From IMG/VR virus record IMGVR_UViG_3300010396_000018, positions 1-46,036 of that record: a stretch of DNA of 46,036 nucleotides, one strand, 5' to 3'. Positions 1-7,496 of the stretch are shown piece by piece; the stretch's first letter is position 1, and each line of letters begins with the position of its first letter. This DNA is from a virus. The notes under the pieces were generated by a model. That model did no database searches. It was given only the letters and a program-made list of their open reading frames with translations, and was not told where the DNA came from. The position numbers and the translations under genes were made by a program.

Positions 1-123
1 TCAGCGCCGCCTCACGCGTGACGTGATGTGCCGAGGCAGCGGCCTTCAACGCGCCGGCAAGCGACACATCCCGAAGCAGCACGTCGAGATTGTATTGACT
101 CATTTCCGCGCCGTGCATCTCGA
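1..123. repeat. terminal direct repeat (left copy)
   Basis: Positions 1-123 are identical, base for base, to 45914-46036. The sequence lies inside a leftward gene that reads continuously when the ends are joined, so the repeat is most simply the overlap left by assembling a circular or circularly permuted molecule. The non-redundant unit is then 45,913 bp. A true packaged terminal redundancy cannot be excluded from sequence alone. Confidence 0.95.
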
Positions 124-433
124 TTAGGCGATGTGCGACCTTGCCGAAACGGGCGATGGCCCTGCGCGTGCCCCGAAACTTGATCGCCGAAACCTCTCCG
201 GAGTTATCAGGGCTCGACAACACCACGCCCGCGCCCTTCTTCGCGATGTACGGGCACTTGAGGCGACGCAATGCGACCCGCAGCAACACCGCCAGCGATG
301 CATGCGAAACGCCAGTTGCTTGAGCCGTTTCGACGTACCCAATGTACGTTCCGGGCTTTTGCTTCGCCAGGTAGTCCACCAAGAGCTGCACTTGTTGTTC
401 CCGTTCGGGGACCGGTGTAAAGTTCATGGTCAT
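1..433 (-). CDS. winged-helix-like protein, split by the contig ends (N-terminal part)
   Basis: The gene starts at ATG 433 (TAATG overlap with the upstream frameshifted gene; a second in-frame ATG lies at 427) and runs off the left edge. Joined to the right end it stops at 45870, giving 477 bases and 158 residues. Residues about 15-65 look like a winged helix-turn-helix: a helix, ETAQATGVSHASL, then a basic helix and a KKGAGVVLS wing. No family is recognised with certainty. It is the last gene of the leftward early run before the integration module. A transcriptional regulator, possibly even the lysogeny repressor, is an inference only. Confidence 0.75.
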   Translation of the reverse strand, partial: MTMNFTPVPEREQQVQLLVDYLAKQKPGTYIGYVETAQATGVSHASLAVLLRVALRRLKCPYIAKKGAGVVLSSPDNSGEVSAIKFRGTRRAIARFGKVAHRLIEMHGAEMSQYNLDVLLRDVSLAGALKAAASAHHVTREAAL

Positions 434-1018
434 TACTCCGCGGCGAGTTCCGCCTCGCTCCATTCGATCGATTTGACAGCAAACCGTCCGTAAAAGCCCC
501 GGCTCTCGGGCCGGAACCGGCCCAAGCCCACGACGAGGCCCGCGGACACGAGCACTTGCCGAAACACCTCTTCCGTGATGATGTCGTCGAAAATGTAAAA
601 CGTGACGTTTCCGCGCCCATTCATCGATCCGCGGAAAGTACTTCGTGACGCGCTTGCCACCGCCGGGCCGGCCGTCACTCGGCACGAAAAGCTTGTCGCA
701 CGGGACGTCGTCGGCCTTGAGGTCGAGCGTGATTCCATCGGTGCACATGACGCCGGCCTCGAAATATTTCGTAAACTCGACGCGGCCCTTACCCGGGACC
801 TGCAACTTGAGGCGCTTCGCGGCCGTTTTGAGGCAATTCGCGAACGCGGGGCCGGGGATTTGAACGTGCCCTTCTTTGTCGACGTGCATACGGTTTCGCC
901 AGGTGCGCTCTTCGTACGCGTTCGGGAGTTCCTTCGTCAGCTTGGGGACATCGTCAGCGTAGTGACGCGACTGCGAATAAGGACTCGTGCTTTCCAAGTG
1001 TGCGATTGCCATTTTCAT
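433..1018 (-). CDS. conserved phage protein interrupted by a single-base frameshift
   Basis: The start at ATG 1018 overlaps the upstream stop as ATGA. The frame reads through a convincing protein (MKMAIAHLESTSPYSQ, later LQVPGKGRVEFTKYF and RVTKYFPRIDEW) and then meets nonsense after about position 618. The sequel, GNVTFYIFDDIITEE and GRFRPESRGFYGRF, continues one base out of register and stops at 433. Dropping one G from the GGG run (plus-strand CCC at 616-618) joins the halves as IDEW-R-GNVTF, a natural 194-residue protein. From memory, the GRFRP...GFYGRF ending is typical of a conserved phage family of unknown function, vaguely RAMP-like. The cause is either a homopolymer sequencing error or a real mutation. 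Confidence 0.75.
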
Positions 1019-1173
1019 TGCCTTGCTCCTGTCTTGATGTTGTGCTTGAAGTTCGTACTACGCTGTTTTCGCCGAGTCTTTATAGTGCAGGTCACTTCGA
1101 GTCGGTTGTTGACAACATTCTCGCGTTTCTTGATGTGCCAATCCGTCGGGTAACCGCAGTGAGAGCAAATCAC
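1015..1173 (-). CDS. small zinc-ribbon-like protein
   Basis: This is a 52-residue product from GTG 1173, which overlaps the methyltransferase stop as GTGA. Its own TGA overlaps the next start as ATGA, so it is translationally coupled on both sides. The N-terminus has CSHC (residues 3-6) and a third Cys appears in VTCTIK near residue 28; the rest is Lys/Arg-rich. Half of a zinc ribbon is visible, not a complete four-ligand site. The function is unknown. Coupling, rather than a recognised fold, is the main support for the gene. Confidence 0.6.
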   Translation of the reverse strand: MICSHCGYPTDWHIKKRENVVNNRLEVTCTIKTRRKQRSTNFKHNIKTGARQ

Positions 1174-2462
1174 GCCGCCTCCCCTTCCCCCGTCGCCTCG
1201 GGACACCAATGCCGCAACCTGGCCCGTGCGATCTCGGCGTACTCGGCCTCGCGCTCGATCCCGAACACCCCTCCCCCGTTCCGTCCCCACCCGGCCTTCA
1301 GGGCGCCGATCATCTCACTCCCCGCGCCCGCGAACGGGACCAGGAGCACGGCGCCGGGCGTGGGCGGCAGAATGAGCCGGGTGAGCCACGTCGTGAGGCT
1401 GATCGGCTTCAGGGTCGGGTGAAAGTTCCGGCACCCGGATCCGCGACCAGCGCCGGCTTGCGGGCGATTCGCGCCCGCCGTGCCCTCGCGTCGGTTCGTG
1501 GCTTGCGCGGCGGTCTTGAGCGCCAGGTGCTCGCACCCGGCCTCGCGCTCTTTCCGTGAGACCTTCGTGCAGTAGAAAAAGCGCGAGGCCCCGCCCGTGT
1601 CTTTCAGCCCGCCCGCGGCCCGGGCCGTGAACGGGAGCACGGCGCCGCCGGCGACGTTCGCGCGGAAGGGATTCGACGGGCGCTCGCCCGACTGCTCGTC
1701 GAGCTGACGAATCGGGCACGCGGGCGAGCACACGTCGCCGCAGTCTGCGGCGTGCGAAAAGATGACGTTCGCCGGCCAGCAACCTTCGTTGATCCTGCGC
1801 GGGTTCTCGTGTGTCTTCCTCGGGAGCTGGCACCCGGCGATGTCGAGGCCCCCCACGCCGTGGGTCAGGACATTGTGCGCGATCGTGCCGTCGAACGGCT
1901 TGCACGCGAGGGCGATCGGCTCGTGACTCGGGCGCAGGGCGTGCCCGAACCCTTCCCATTGCGCGGCCTCGGGCGAGCCCGGGGCCGTGACCGCGATCTC
2001 GTCCCGTAGCTCGCCCTCGTCGTAGTTCCCTTCGACCGCTTCGACGGTGTACCCACCCCCGCCCTTGATCCTGGCCGTGCCTTGCAGGCGACGAGATCCG
2101 ACCACGGGCCGATCGACGCCAAGGGCCGCGTCTATGTATTTGTCCGTCGTCGTCGCGGGCTTGGGCATTCCCTTGGCGTAGATCCATTCGAGCTTGTCGC
2201 AGAGCTCGAACCCGGCGTCTTCGATGCCACACGCGAGCCGGTGATACGTCCGCGCGCCGCCGAAGGCCAGCAGCGGCGCGCCAGGCTTCAGGACCCGGAG
2301 ACATTCGCGCCAGAGGGCCGCCGAGGGAACGTCGTAGTCCCAGGCCTTGTTCATGAAGGAGAAGCCGTAGGGCGGATCGCACGCGAGGGCGTCGAATGAG
2401 TTGTCGCGGAAGTCGGCGAGGACTTTCGTGACCTCGCCGACGGCCAGGGAGTAGGCGCTCAT
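1170..2462 (-). CDS. DNA adenine/cytosine-N4 methyltransferase (beta-type motif order)
   Basis: This is a 430-residue enzyme from ATG 2462, chosen because it overlaps the preceding stop as ATGA. DPPY (residues 29-32) is the catalytic motif IV, and the S-adenosylmethionine loop VPFAGAGSE lies near the C-terminus. Catalytic motif before cofactor motif is the beta order of amino-methyltransferases, which methylate exocyclic N6 of adenine or N4 of cytosine. HPTLKPISL just before the cofactor motif is also typical of the family. A Cys-rich stretch (CGDVCSPACP) lies in the middle. No restriction partner is seen nearby, so protection of phage DNA from host nucleases or regulation are likelier roles than a restriction-modification pair. 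Confidence 0.9.
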   Translation of the reverse strand: MSAYSLAVGEVTKVLADFRDNSFDALACDPPYGFSFMNKAWDYDVPSAALWRECLRVLKPGAPLLAFGGARTYHRLACGIEDAGFELCDKLEWIYAKGMPKPATTTDKYIDAALGVDRPVVGSRRLQGTARIKGGGGYTVEAVEGNYDEGELRDEIAVTAPGSPEAAQWEGFGHALRPSHEPIALACKPFDGTIAHNVLTHGVGGLDIAGCQLPRKTHENPRRINEGCWPANVIFSHAADCGDVCSPACPIRQLDEQSGERPSNPFRANVAGGAVLPFTARAAGGLKDTGGASRFFYCTKVSRKEREAGCEHLALKTAAQATNRREGTAGANRPQAGAGRGSGCRNFHPTLKPISLTTWLTRLILPPTPGAVLLVPFAGAGSEMIGALKAGWGRNGGGVFGIEREAEYAEIARARLRHWCPEATGEGEAA

Positions 2463-3025
2463 ACGCGCCTCGGCATGATGACGCCTTCCCAGCGGGCCGC
2501 GTCCGTTTCGAGGCGCCAATACCAAGGATCGAGCGGATCGGACGGCGAGGTCCAGATCGCGCATTGCATGGTCTTCAGGTTCGTCCGCTTCTCCTTCGCG
2601 AGCTTCACCGACCACCCGACCGGGGGCACGAAATCCTCAGCGGCACGGTGTCCCGCCGCGCGTTCGACGTCGCCGACGCGGGCGACGTAGTCGGGATTGA
2701 TCCCGTAACCGGGGGCGACGTGGCCCGGCCGCGGGGCCTTCATGACCTGATACCAGGCCGTCGGCTTGGTAATAGTCGCAAAAGCCTCGCCCTGCTTGTC
2801 GACGGCGAAGGCTTCGAGCTTGGAAATGTCGGCGAGCACCATGGTCCGGTGCGAGCCCGAGCGACGGATGATTTCCGTGTGGCCGTCCGTCGCCACGTAG
2901 GTGGCGCCGCCTTCGCTCGAGTAGGCCCAGAGCGTCGCCAGGTGTTGGCGCGTCTCGTCCGTCGAGACGAACAGGTAGAGGGCGCGGAGTTCCTTCTCGT
3001 TCGGCAAGAGCGGGTCGAGGTTCAC
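2459..3025 (-). CDS. DnaN-like (sliding clamp-related) protein, putative
   Basis: The 188-residue product is read from GTG 3025, preceded by a GGAGG ribosome site four bases upstream and coupled to the previous ORF (GTGA). Two features recall the bacterial beta clamp: YVATDGHTEII, like the TDGHRLA strand of DnaN, and the very C-terminus GVIMPRRV, like the VVMPMRL tail. The length is about half of a normal clamp, so it would cover roughly one or two of the three repeats. Placed in a cluster with a DNA polymerase and primase-helicase, a processivity or clamp-mimic role is plausible. The similarity is short, so the call is tentative. Confidence 0.5.
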   Translation of the reverse strand: MNLDPLLPNEKELRALYLFVSTDETRQHLATLWAYSSEGGATYVATDGHTEIIRRSGSHRTMVLADISKLEAFAVDKQGEAFATITKPTAWYQVMKAPRPGHVAPGYGINPDYVARVGDVERAAGHRAAEDFVPPVGWSVKLAKEKRTNLKTMQCAIWTSPSDPLDPWYWRLETDAARWEGVIMPRRV

Positions 3026-3138
3026 GGCGCCTCCAGCTCGCTGTCGAGAACGTACAGATAAACGAGCCATGAGTTGCATTGGCGCGCCGTGCGTACGGCT
3101 GCTTCGACGCGCCAGGTCTCGTGGAATTTGAGGTTCAT
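3022..3138 (-). CDS. 38-residue hypothetical protein
   Basis: The ORF starts at ATG 3138, overlapping the upstream stop as ATGA, and stops at 3022, overlapping the GTG of the clamp-like gene. It reads MNLKFHETWRVEAAV and ends DSELEAP, with an aromatic NSWLVYLYVL stretch in the middle. It also carries the ribosome site of the next gene. No domain is recognised. Coupling at both ends supports it as a translated link in the operon. Confidence 0.55.
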   Translation of the reverse strand: MNLKFHETWRVEAAVRTARQCNSWLVYLYVLDSELEAP

Positions 3139-3716
3139 TCGACCGCCTTTCGATCGACGATGACCGCTTTCGTAGGACGGCTAAAAAGCGCAAAATGCGG
3201 TTCACGGCCGCTCTTCAAGCGCGCATCGAACTGCACAACGTCGCCGACTTCGATTGCACTTCCAGCCACATTCGGCTTACTGCCCCACGCCAGCCAAGAA
3301 CCGTCGGGCGTTTCGATTTTCACTGTAATGCGAATCGAGATGCCGAAATCGGATTCGTAGCACTTCGAGCTCACAACCCGCCCCCGGACGGTTTGACGCC
3401 CGTCGGCAATCGGCGCGGGAACGAGTTTTTCTGGCGGTTGCCTTCGTTTTTCCTTCACCTCACGAGCAATCTTGTGAGCGAGCGCGACTTGAGCCGGGCT
3501 GAGCGACCCGTAGCGCCCCAACTTGTTAGCGAGGTCCTTCAAAATGTGATGCTCTTCGGAAAGAGCTTCTTCGATCCCGGGGTTGCTACTTACGAAGGCT
3601 TCTCTCCTGTCTCGATTGACTTTGGCGGTAATGGCGGTCGAACTTCGGGCATCCCCCACGGGGGTTCGTTCGACGAACCCAGCCCCGGGACGATGAACGT
3701 CCGATCGCGCGCTCAC
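3135..3716 (-). CDS. OB-fold-like conserved phage protein
   Basis: The 193-residue product starts at GTG 3716 (GTGA overlap with the upstream gene). The N-terminal half is helical and polar. The C-terminal half, from about residue 105, is a run of beta strands: VRGRVVSSKCYESDFG, ISIRITVKIETPDGSWLAWG, then VGDVVQFDARLK and FSRPTKAVI. That alternation of strands with a VGDVV turn is typical of small beta-barrel (OB-like) domains found in phage proteins of unknown function. It may bind nucleic acid or assist replication, but no catalytic motif is visible. Confidence 0.7.
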   Translation of the reverse strand: MSARSDVHRPGAGFVERTPVGDARSSTAITAKVNRDRREAFVSSNPGIEEALSEEHHILKDLANKLGRYGSLSPAQVALAHKIAREVKEKRRQPPEKLVPAPIADGRQTVRGRVVSSKCYESDFGISIRITVKIETPDGSWLAWGSKPNVAGSAIEVGDVVQFDARLKSGREPHFALFSRPTKAVIVDRKAVE

Positions 3717-3901
3717 GACGCCACCTCGTACCGTTCCGCGGTCGGCGAAGGCACCGTGGGCATGGTCGCCACGTTGGCGACGCGCACCTCGTTCGCGTCC
3801 TCCGCCATCGACGCTCCACGAATGGCGTCGAGTTGCAGGAAGAGGGTCAAGCCGCCCCGGATCGAGATGGCGGCGTACAGGTCTTCGATCGTCGGGTACA
3901 T
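3713..3901 (-). CDS. 62-residue hypothetical protein
   Basis: The ORF starts at ATG 3901, sharing ATGA with the sigma-like gene upstream, and ends with TGA overlapping the GTG of the next gene. The N-terminus MYPTIEDLYAAISIRGG is a plausible short helix and the C-terminal half is Ala/Pro/Val-rich. No family is recognised. Its place in an unbroken chain of coupled genes is the main evidence. Confidence 0.6.
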   Translation of the reverse strand: MYPTIEDLYAAISIRGGLTLFLQLDAIRGASMAEDANEVRVANVATMPTVPSPTAERYEVAS

Positions 3902-4560
3902 CAGACCTTCTCCGTCCTTTCGGCGCGGGCCTTCGCCTCGGCGTCTCGGAACGCCGCGCGAGCGCGCGACACGATCGTCCTGTAGTGACGAGCGGATCGC
4001 CCCGACGGACGCTCGGCCAGCGCCGTTTTCCGTTCGTCCTCGGTCAGCGCCAGAACGAAGCCTTCGACCTGCGCGCGCAGCTCCGCTGCGATGACCAAGG
4101 CCTCGGGCGAGTTCTCGTCAACGCGATGATCTTCGTCGTCCTGATACTCGACATGCAGCGCGTGAGTCCTCGCCGCTTCGCGATTCGCGGCCCTGGCCTC
4201 GCCCCTCCCTCGGTTCGGCGTTTTGCGCCAGTACACGCCGACGTCGATCCAGCGCTGGATCTCGTTCATGACGTGGAACCGGGCAAATCCCCAGAAGGCG
4301 CCCCCGCGATCCGCCTCGGCCTCGGCGGGTCGGTACTCCCGCAAGGCCACGAGCAATCCCAGGGCGCCGACTTGCTCAGCTTCGGCCCAGTGCTGCGGCG
4401 TGCGGAGCACGCGACGGACGACGGCCGCGATCCGCGGCTTGTAAGTGTTGAGAATCTCGGCGGTAAGGCGCCTGCGTTCCTTCGGATCGGGGGATCGAAC
4501 GAAGAGAGAAATCAGGTTCTCGGCCTTGGCGCCTTCGGCGCCTTGCGTTAGGCTGGACAT
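3901..4560 (-). CDS. sigma-70 region 2-like protein (first of two sigma-type genes)
   Basis: This is a 219-residue protein from ATG 4560, with AGGAG nine bases upstream. Residues about 30-105 match sigma region 2: a helix leading to AEAEQVGALGLLVALREYRP (core-binding 2.1/2.2) and GAFWGFARFHVMNEIQRWI (2.3/2.4, promoter melting and -10 recognition). The C-terminal helices around ALTEDERKTALAERPSG could form a weak region 4, but the helix-turn-helix is not clear. It may be a divergent sigma factor or a sigma-derived regulator. The coding sequence contains one copy of the GTCACTACAGG element (3979-3989). A second, more complete sigma factor lies at 6951-7496. Confidence 0.75.
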   Translation of the reverse strand: MSSLTQGAEGAKAENLISLFVRSPDPKERRRLTAEILNTYKPRIAAVVRRVLRTPQHWAEAEQVGALGLLVALREYRPAEAEADRGGAFWGFARFHVMNEIQRWIDVGVYWRKTPNRGRGEARAANREAARTHALHVEYQDDEDHRVDENSPEALVIAAELRAQVEGFVLALTEDERKTALAERPSGRSARHYRTIVSRARAAFRDAEAKARAERTEKV

Positions 4561-4830
4561 AGACGTGCTCCTGGCTTGACGGTCGGTGGGTGCGGATAGG
4601 CCGGGACGCGAGGGTTGCCGCCTTCGCGCTGGCCGGGGCAGGAGCGAGCGAGGGACCATCCCGCGCCCGCTCCTCCCTTTTTGGGCCGGTCGGGAGTTGC
4701 CGCTCCTGCCGGTTACCGTTCAACCTCGCTCCACCTGGCGGACCCGTCGAGGGGAAATTCACGCGCCGACGTCGAATCGTCGGGGCTTTCTCCACACGGA
4801 CGTTGAACCGTTTCTCGACCGCACTACGCC
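4561..4830. other. 270-base gap with no convincing gene
   Basis: Between the metallophosphoesterase stop and the sigma-like start no frame has both a credible start and protein-like composition; open frames here are Arg/Pro-rich shadows. It holds the ribosome site AGGAG of the sigma-like gene and the inverted repeat at 4640-4674. A leftward promoter for the sigma-like operon could lie here, but I cannot point to -10/-35 boxes. Confidence 0.5.
4640..4682 (+). terminator. terminator-like hairpin, rightward orientation
   Basis: AGGAGCGAGCG (4640-4650) pairs with CGCCCGCTCCT (4664-4674) with one mismatch. It is followed by CCC and five T residues on the plus strand (4678-4682). No rightward gene precedes it, so it would stop antisense or read-through transcription from the opposite direction if it works at all. 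It could also be a chance inverted repeat in GC-rich DNA. Confidence 0.3.
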
Positions 4831-5886
4831 TTAGGCCGAGGCCCGGACCCAGATCGGCGACTTGCAGGTCTTCCCGCGCTTCGAATCGAGCAGGTAGAAG
4901 AACTGTTGCGGGGGTTCCGGCGCCGCCTTGATCGCCATGGCGTACGCGTTGTACCCGATGACCGACCCGTTGACGACGATCCGGCCCGAGTCCGTGTATT
5001 GGTGCCAGTGGCCGAAATGGTGATAATGCGCTTTCCTGGCCTGGTCCCATTGTGCAACTGCCTTGTTCAGCGGGATCATGATCCCACCGACCCCGCCTTG
5101 GTAATTCGTCTCGTCGCCGTGATGAAAGTGGAGGTCGTACTCGTACGCTTTGACGTACTGATGGGCGCTTCGGTCTGCCAGGAATTGGACACGCGGGTTG
5201 CCTTCGTACATGGATGCGAGCCACTGGTAGAGCAGCCACTCGTACGAATGCGATGCTCCCAACGCTCGGTAGGGCTTGGCCGTATTCCGGCCGTGATTCC
5301 CGTACGAGCACGGGATCACGAGCCGTTCGATCTGCGAGTCCTCGAGCAGCGAGTCGATCCCTGCCAGGAGCCGTTCCCGGAGCCACAAGAGCGTCTCGAT
5401 CGGGGGCGTCGAGGTGTTCTCTTTCAGCTCTTCGTGGATATGCCCCGACATCAGATCACCCCCGAGCCAGCACACGACGTCCCGGATCTGGAACTTCGCC
5501 CGGTGCATGTCGATCAGCCAGCGAAGGCCGGCGAAGAATCGGCCTATCGACCGTTCAGCAATCTCGAGGCTGTATTCGTTCCCTACGGGCGTCTCGCCCT
5601 TGCGCACCTTCTCTTCGCAATGCACGTCCGAAAGTCCGGCGATGGCCGTGGCCTCGCGCAGGCCCGAGCCGAGCTCGCGCCGGACGATGGGCCGCAGCGG
5701 GGTCGACGTCGCGGCCGAGAGGGCATCGAAGACGCTTCGGAGACGGTGAAGATCGCGCTCGAGGGTCTTCACGCGCGAGGCCTCGGCCCTGGCCTGCAGC
5801 GCGTTGGCGTACTGCGACAAGGACACGGCGAGCGTCGAATCGACGGCGAGCGGGGAACGGGGCGTGACCTTTCGAGCGTTCTTCAC
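4831..5886 (-). CDS. calcineurin-like metallophosphoesterase
   Basis: The 351-residue enzyme starts at GTG 5886, with AAGGA upstream and a GTGA overlap with the previous gene. All five metal-binding blocks of the family are visible: LSDVH (D87, H89), LGGDLMSGHIHEE (D144), YGNHGR (near 196-200), HHGDE (H256) and FGHWHQ (H293, H295). These bind two divalent metals that hydrolyse a phosphomonoester or phosphodiester. An N-terminal extension of about 80 residues is helical. Phage members of this family occur near replication genes and may act on DNA ends or nucleotides (SbcD/Mre11-like or nucleotidase). The substrate cannot be told from the sequence. Confidence 0.9.
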   Translation of the reverse strand: MKNARKVTPRSPLAVDSTLAVSLSQYANALQARAEASRVKTLERDLHRLRSVFDALSAATSTPLRPIVRRELGSGLREATAIAGLSDVHCEEKVRKGETPVGNEYSLEIAERSIGRFFAGLRWLIDMHRAKFQIRDVVCWLGGDLMSGHIHEELKENTSTPPIETLLWLRERLLAGIDSLLEDSQIERLVIPCSYGNHGRNTAKPYRALGASHSYEWLLYQWLASMYEGNPRVQFLADRSAHQYVKAYEYDLHFHHGDETNYQGGVGGIMIPLNKAVAQWDQARKAHYHHFGHWHQYTDSGRIVVNGSVIGYNAYAMAIKAAPEPPQQFFYLLDSKRGKTCKSPIWVRASA

Positions 5887-6044
5887 GTGGGATCCTTGGG
5901 TAAGAGAAGGGCGCGCAGGACGGCGACCGCCTGCAGTGCGAGACGGACCTCGGTTCGACGCTCCCGGTCGCGTTGCTGCTTCCGGAGCCGCTTCGCGCCC
6001 GAACATTCCTCGGCATAGGGGCGCGTTCGGTGTGAGCGAGGCAT
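5883..6044 (-). CDS. 53-residue basic hypothetical protein
   Basis: The ORF starts at ATG 6044 (TAATG overlap, with GAGG just upstream) and ends with TGA inside the GTGA of the metallophosphoesterase gene. The sequence is basic and helical: MPRSHRTRPYAEECSGAKR, then KQQRDRERR and a hydrophobic helix ALQAVAVLRALLLP. No family is recognised. An amphipathic DNA- or protein-binding peptide is possible. Confidence 0.6.
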   Translation of the reverse strand: MPRSHRTRPYAEECSGAKRLRKQQRDRERRTEVRLALQAVAVLRALLLPKDPT

Positions 6045-6409
6045 TACCTCGACCCCCTCGACGGCGCCTTGCCGAGGCGCCGCTCTTCGAGCTCCTGCAG
6101 CTTGGCGAGGGCACGCCACGCCAATGCGGCGGCATCTTCGTATTCGCCGTCGGTCAGGGTCTCGACGTCGATCAGGTGCCGCGCAATGCAGTCCTCGTGG
6201 TCCGTGGACTTCCCGCGGGCCCAGTGCATCAGCTGTCCCGGGTTGTGCTGGTCGTTCCCGCGCTTTGACACGCGCGCGACGGCGGCAATGGCCAAGGGGA
6301 AATAGTTCAGGACCCCGGAGAAGATCGGGATCTGCTTTCTCTCGTCCGAGTCGGTCGGAAGGACCATGTTTTTCGTCGCGGCGCTCGCTTCCACACTGCG
6401 CTTCTTCAT
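6044..6409 (-). CDS. dATP/dGTP diphosphohydrolase N-terminal-like protein (DUF5664 type)
   Basis: The 121-residue product starts at ATG 6409 with GGAGG eight bases upstream; the ORF opens further but without a ribosome site. The segment RKQIPIFSGVLNYFPLAI, then KRGNDQHNPGQ and DHEDCIARHLID, is the signature of the dATP/dGTP diphosphohydrolase-like domain common in phages. The two acidic/His-containing helices are expected to form the metal site. The likely role is removing or remodelling deoxynucleotide pools during replication, in line with the HD phosphohydrolase gene two bases upstream. Confidence 0.75.
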   Translation of the reverse strand: MKKRSVEASAATKNMVLPTDSDERKQIPIFSGVLNYFPLAIAAVARVSKRGNDQHNPGQLMHWARGKSTDHEDCIARHLIDVETLTDGEYEDAAALAWRALAKLQELEERRLGKAPSRGSR

Positions 6410-6411
6410 TT

Positions 6412-6954
6412 TCAGCCTCCAAGATCGTAAAAGCGTCTCAAGAACTCGTACTTCGCCACATCGGCGCCCCACGGGCGGATCCGCTCGTGGACCGGCGTCG
6501 CCGTGATCTTCTTCCAGTAGGACCGATCGCCGTGCATCAGGTCCCGGACCTCGGTCGCGAGAAGCCGGGCGTCTGCCTCGCGCACGGCCGTGGGCTCCCG
6601 AAACGGAAGGCCGAAACGCTGACAGACGGCCCGCATGACCCTCTTCTCGGCGCGCCGGTACACGTCAGCGAACTTCGGGTGGACCTTTAGCGGCGTCGGT
6701 AGGTCTACCAAGTAGGCCTCGCTCGCGTCGTGCAGGAGGCCCCACAACTGCACCGGGACAGGCTTCCCGGCGCCGGCCAGGAGCTCAGACACGCGCACCG
6801 AATGCTCGGCCACCGAGTACCGGAACCTCGTGTGCCCGGAGAATCGGCCCTGATTCGAGAGGGCGTGGGCGATGTCCTCGATCCAAATGTCCACGGAATT
6901 CGGCGCCAGGGGCGCGAAGGTGTGACCCGTGAAGGTCTCGATAAAGGGCTTCAT
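6412..6954 (-). CDS. HD-domain phosphohydrolase (YfbR-like nucleotidase)
   Basis: This is a 180-residue protein from ATG 6954, sharing ATGA with the sigma factor gene. The HD metal site is complete: VAEHSVRV (H51), LLHDASEAYLVDLPTPLK (H75, D76) and READARLLATE (D128). This spacing matches the YfbR/HDDC family of deoxynucleoside 5'-monophosphatases, which hydrolyse dNMPs to deoxynucleosides. With the neighbouring DUF5664-type gene it makes a small nucleotide-pool module in the replication operon. A different nucleotide substrate is possible. Confidence 0.85.
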   Translation of the reverse strand: MKPFIETFTGHTFAPLAPNSVDIWIEDIAHALSNQGRFSGHTRFRYSVAEHSVRVSELLAGAGKPVPVQLWGLLHDASEAYLVDLPTPLKVHPKFADVYRRAEKRVMRAVCQRFGLPFREPTAVREADARLLATEVRDLMHGDRSYWKKITATPVHERIRPWGADVAKYEFLRRFYDLGG

Positions 6955-7496
6955 GACTGCTCTAAACACGAAAGCCGAAGATAGAGGTGATCGAGCGCGC
7001 TCTCGAGGATCTGCCGCACGCGCTCACGACAGACGCCGATCACGTCGCCTATCTGTGCAAGGGTCATTTCGTCGAAAAACGCCATGCGCACGATCCGCCG
7101 ATCGCGCTCGCGAAGGCCCTTCAGCGCCGATCGCACACGCTCCCGGCGCTGCACAGTGGCTGTGTCGTCGAACGGGCTCGGCTTCTGATCCGCGAGCAGA
7201 TCGTGCAACGTAAGGCCGTCGGCTGTCGGTGCGTCGAGGCTCACGGTAGGGCGCCTCTTGCGGCGCCGCGTCGGCGTCCGTAGTTGCTTTTGAATTTCGG
7301 CCTCGACCCAATAAAAGGCATAGGTGCGGAACTTGCCTCGGCTCGGGTCGAACCGCTCGACGGCTTTCATCAGGCCGATCGTTCCGATCGACATCAAGTC
7401 CCCGAGCTCGAAACCGAGCGTCGCGGCGTGCCTGACATACCGCTTCGCCACGGCGCCGACGATTCCGATATGATCGGCGGGGTTCACGCTGCCCAT
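6951..7496 (-). CDS. sigma-70 family RNA polymerase sigma factor
   Basis: The 181-residue protein starts at ATG 7496 with GGGAGG eight bases upstream, just inside the 3' end of the polymerase gene (13-base overlap). Region 2 is clear: VAKRYVRHAATLGFELGDL, IGTIGLMKAVERFDPSRG and FRTYAFYWVEAEIQKQL. A short region 3 linker follows. Region 4.2 is a canonical helix-turn-helix, MTLAQIGDVIGVCRERVRQI, preceded by LKGLRERDRRIVRM. It should redirect host RNA polymerase to phage promoters, probably for late genes. Region 1 is absent, as in small group 3 sigma factors. With the gene at 3901-4560, the phage has two sigma-type proteins. Confidence 0.92.
   Translation of the reverse strand: MGSVNPADHIGIVGAVAKRYVRHAATLGFELGDLMSIGTIGLMKAVERFDPSRGKFRTYAFYWVEAEIQKQLRTPTRRRKRRPTVSLDAPTADGLTLHDLLADQKPSPFDDTATVQRRERVRSALKGLRERDRRIVRMAFFDEMTLAQIGDVIGVCRERVRQILESALDHLYLRLSCLEQS

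Noticed and set aside
1-123. Packaged long terminal repeat as in T7-like phages
   Set aside because: At 123 bases it resembles an assembly overlap of a circular map, and it lies inside one continuous gene; packaging ends cannot be read from sequence.
4376-5386. Long Arg/Pro-rich leftward frame between phosphoesterase and sigma-like genes
   Set aside because: It is an out-of-frame shadow of the two real genes joined through the gap, with no ribosome site and biased composition.
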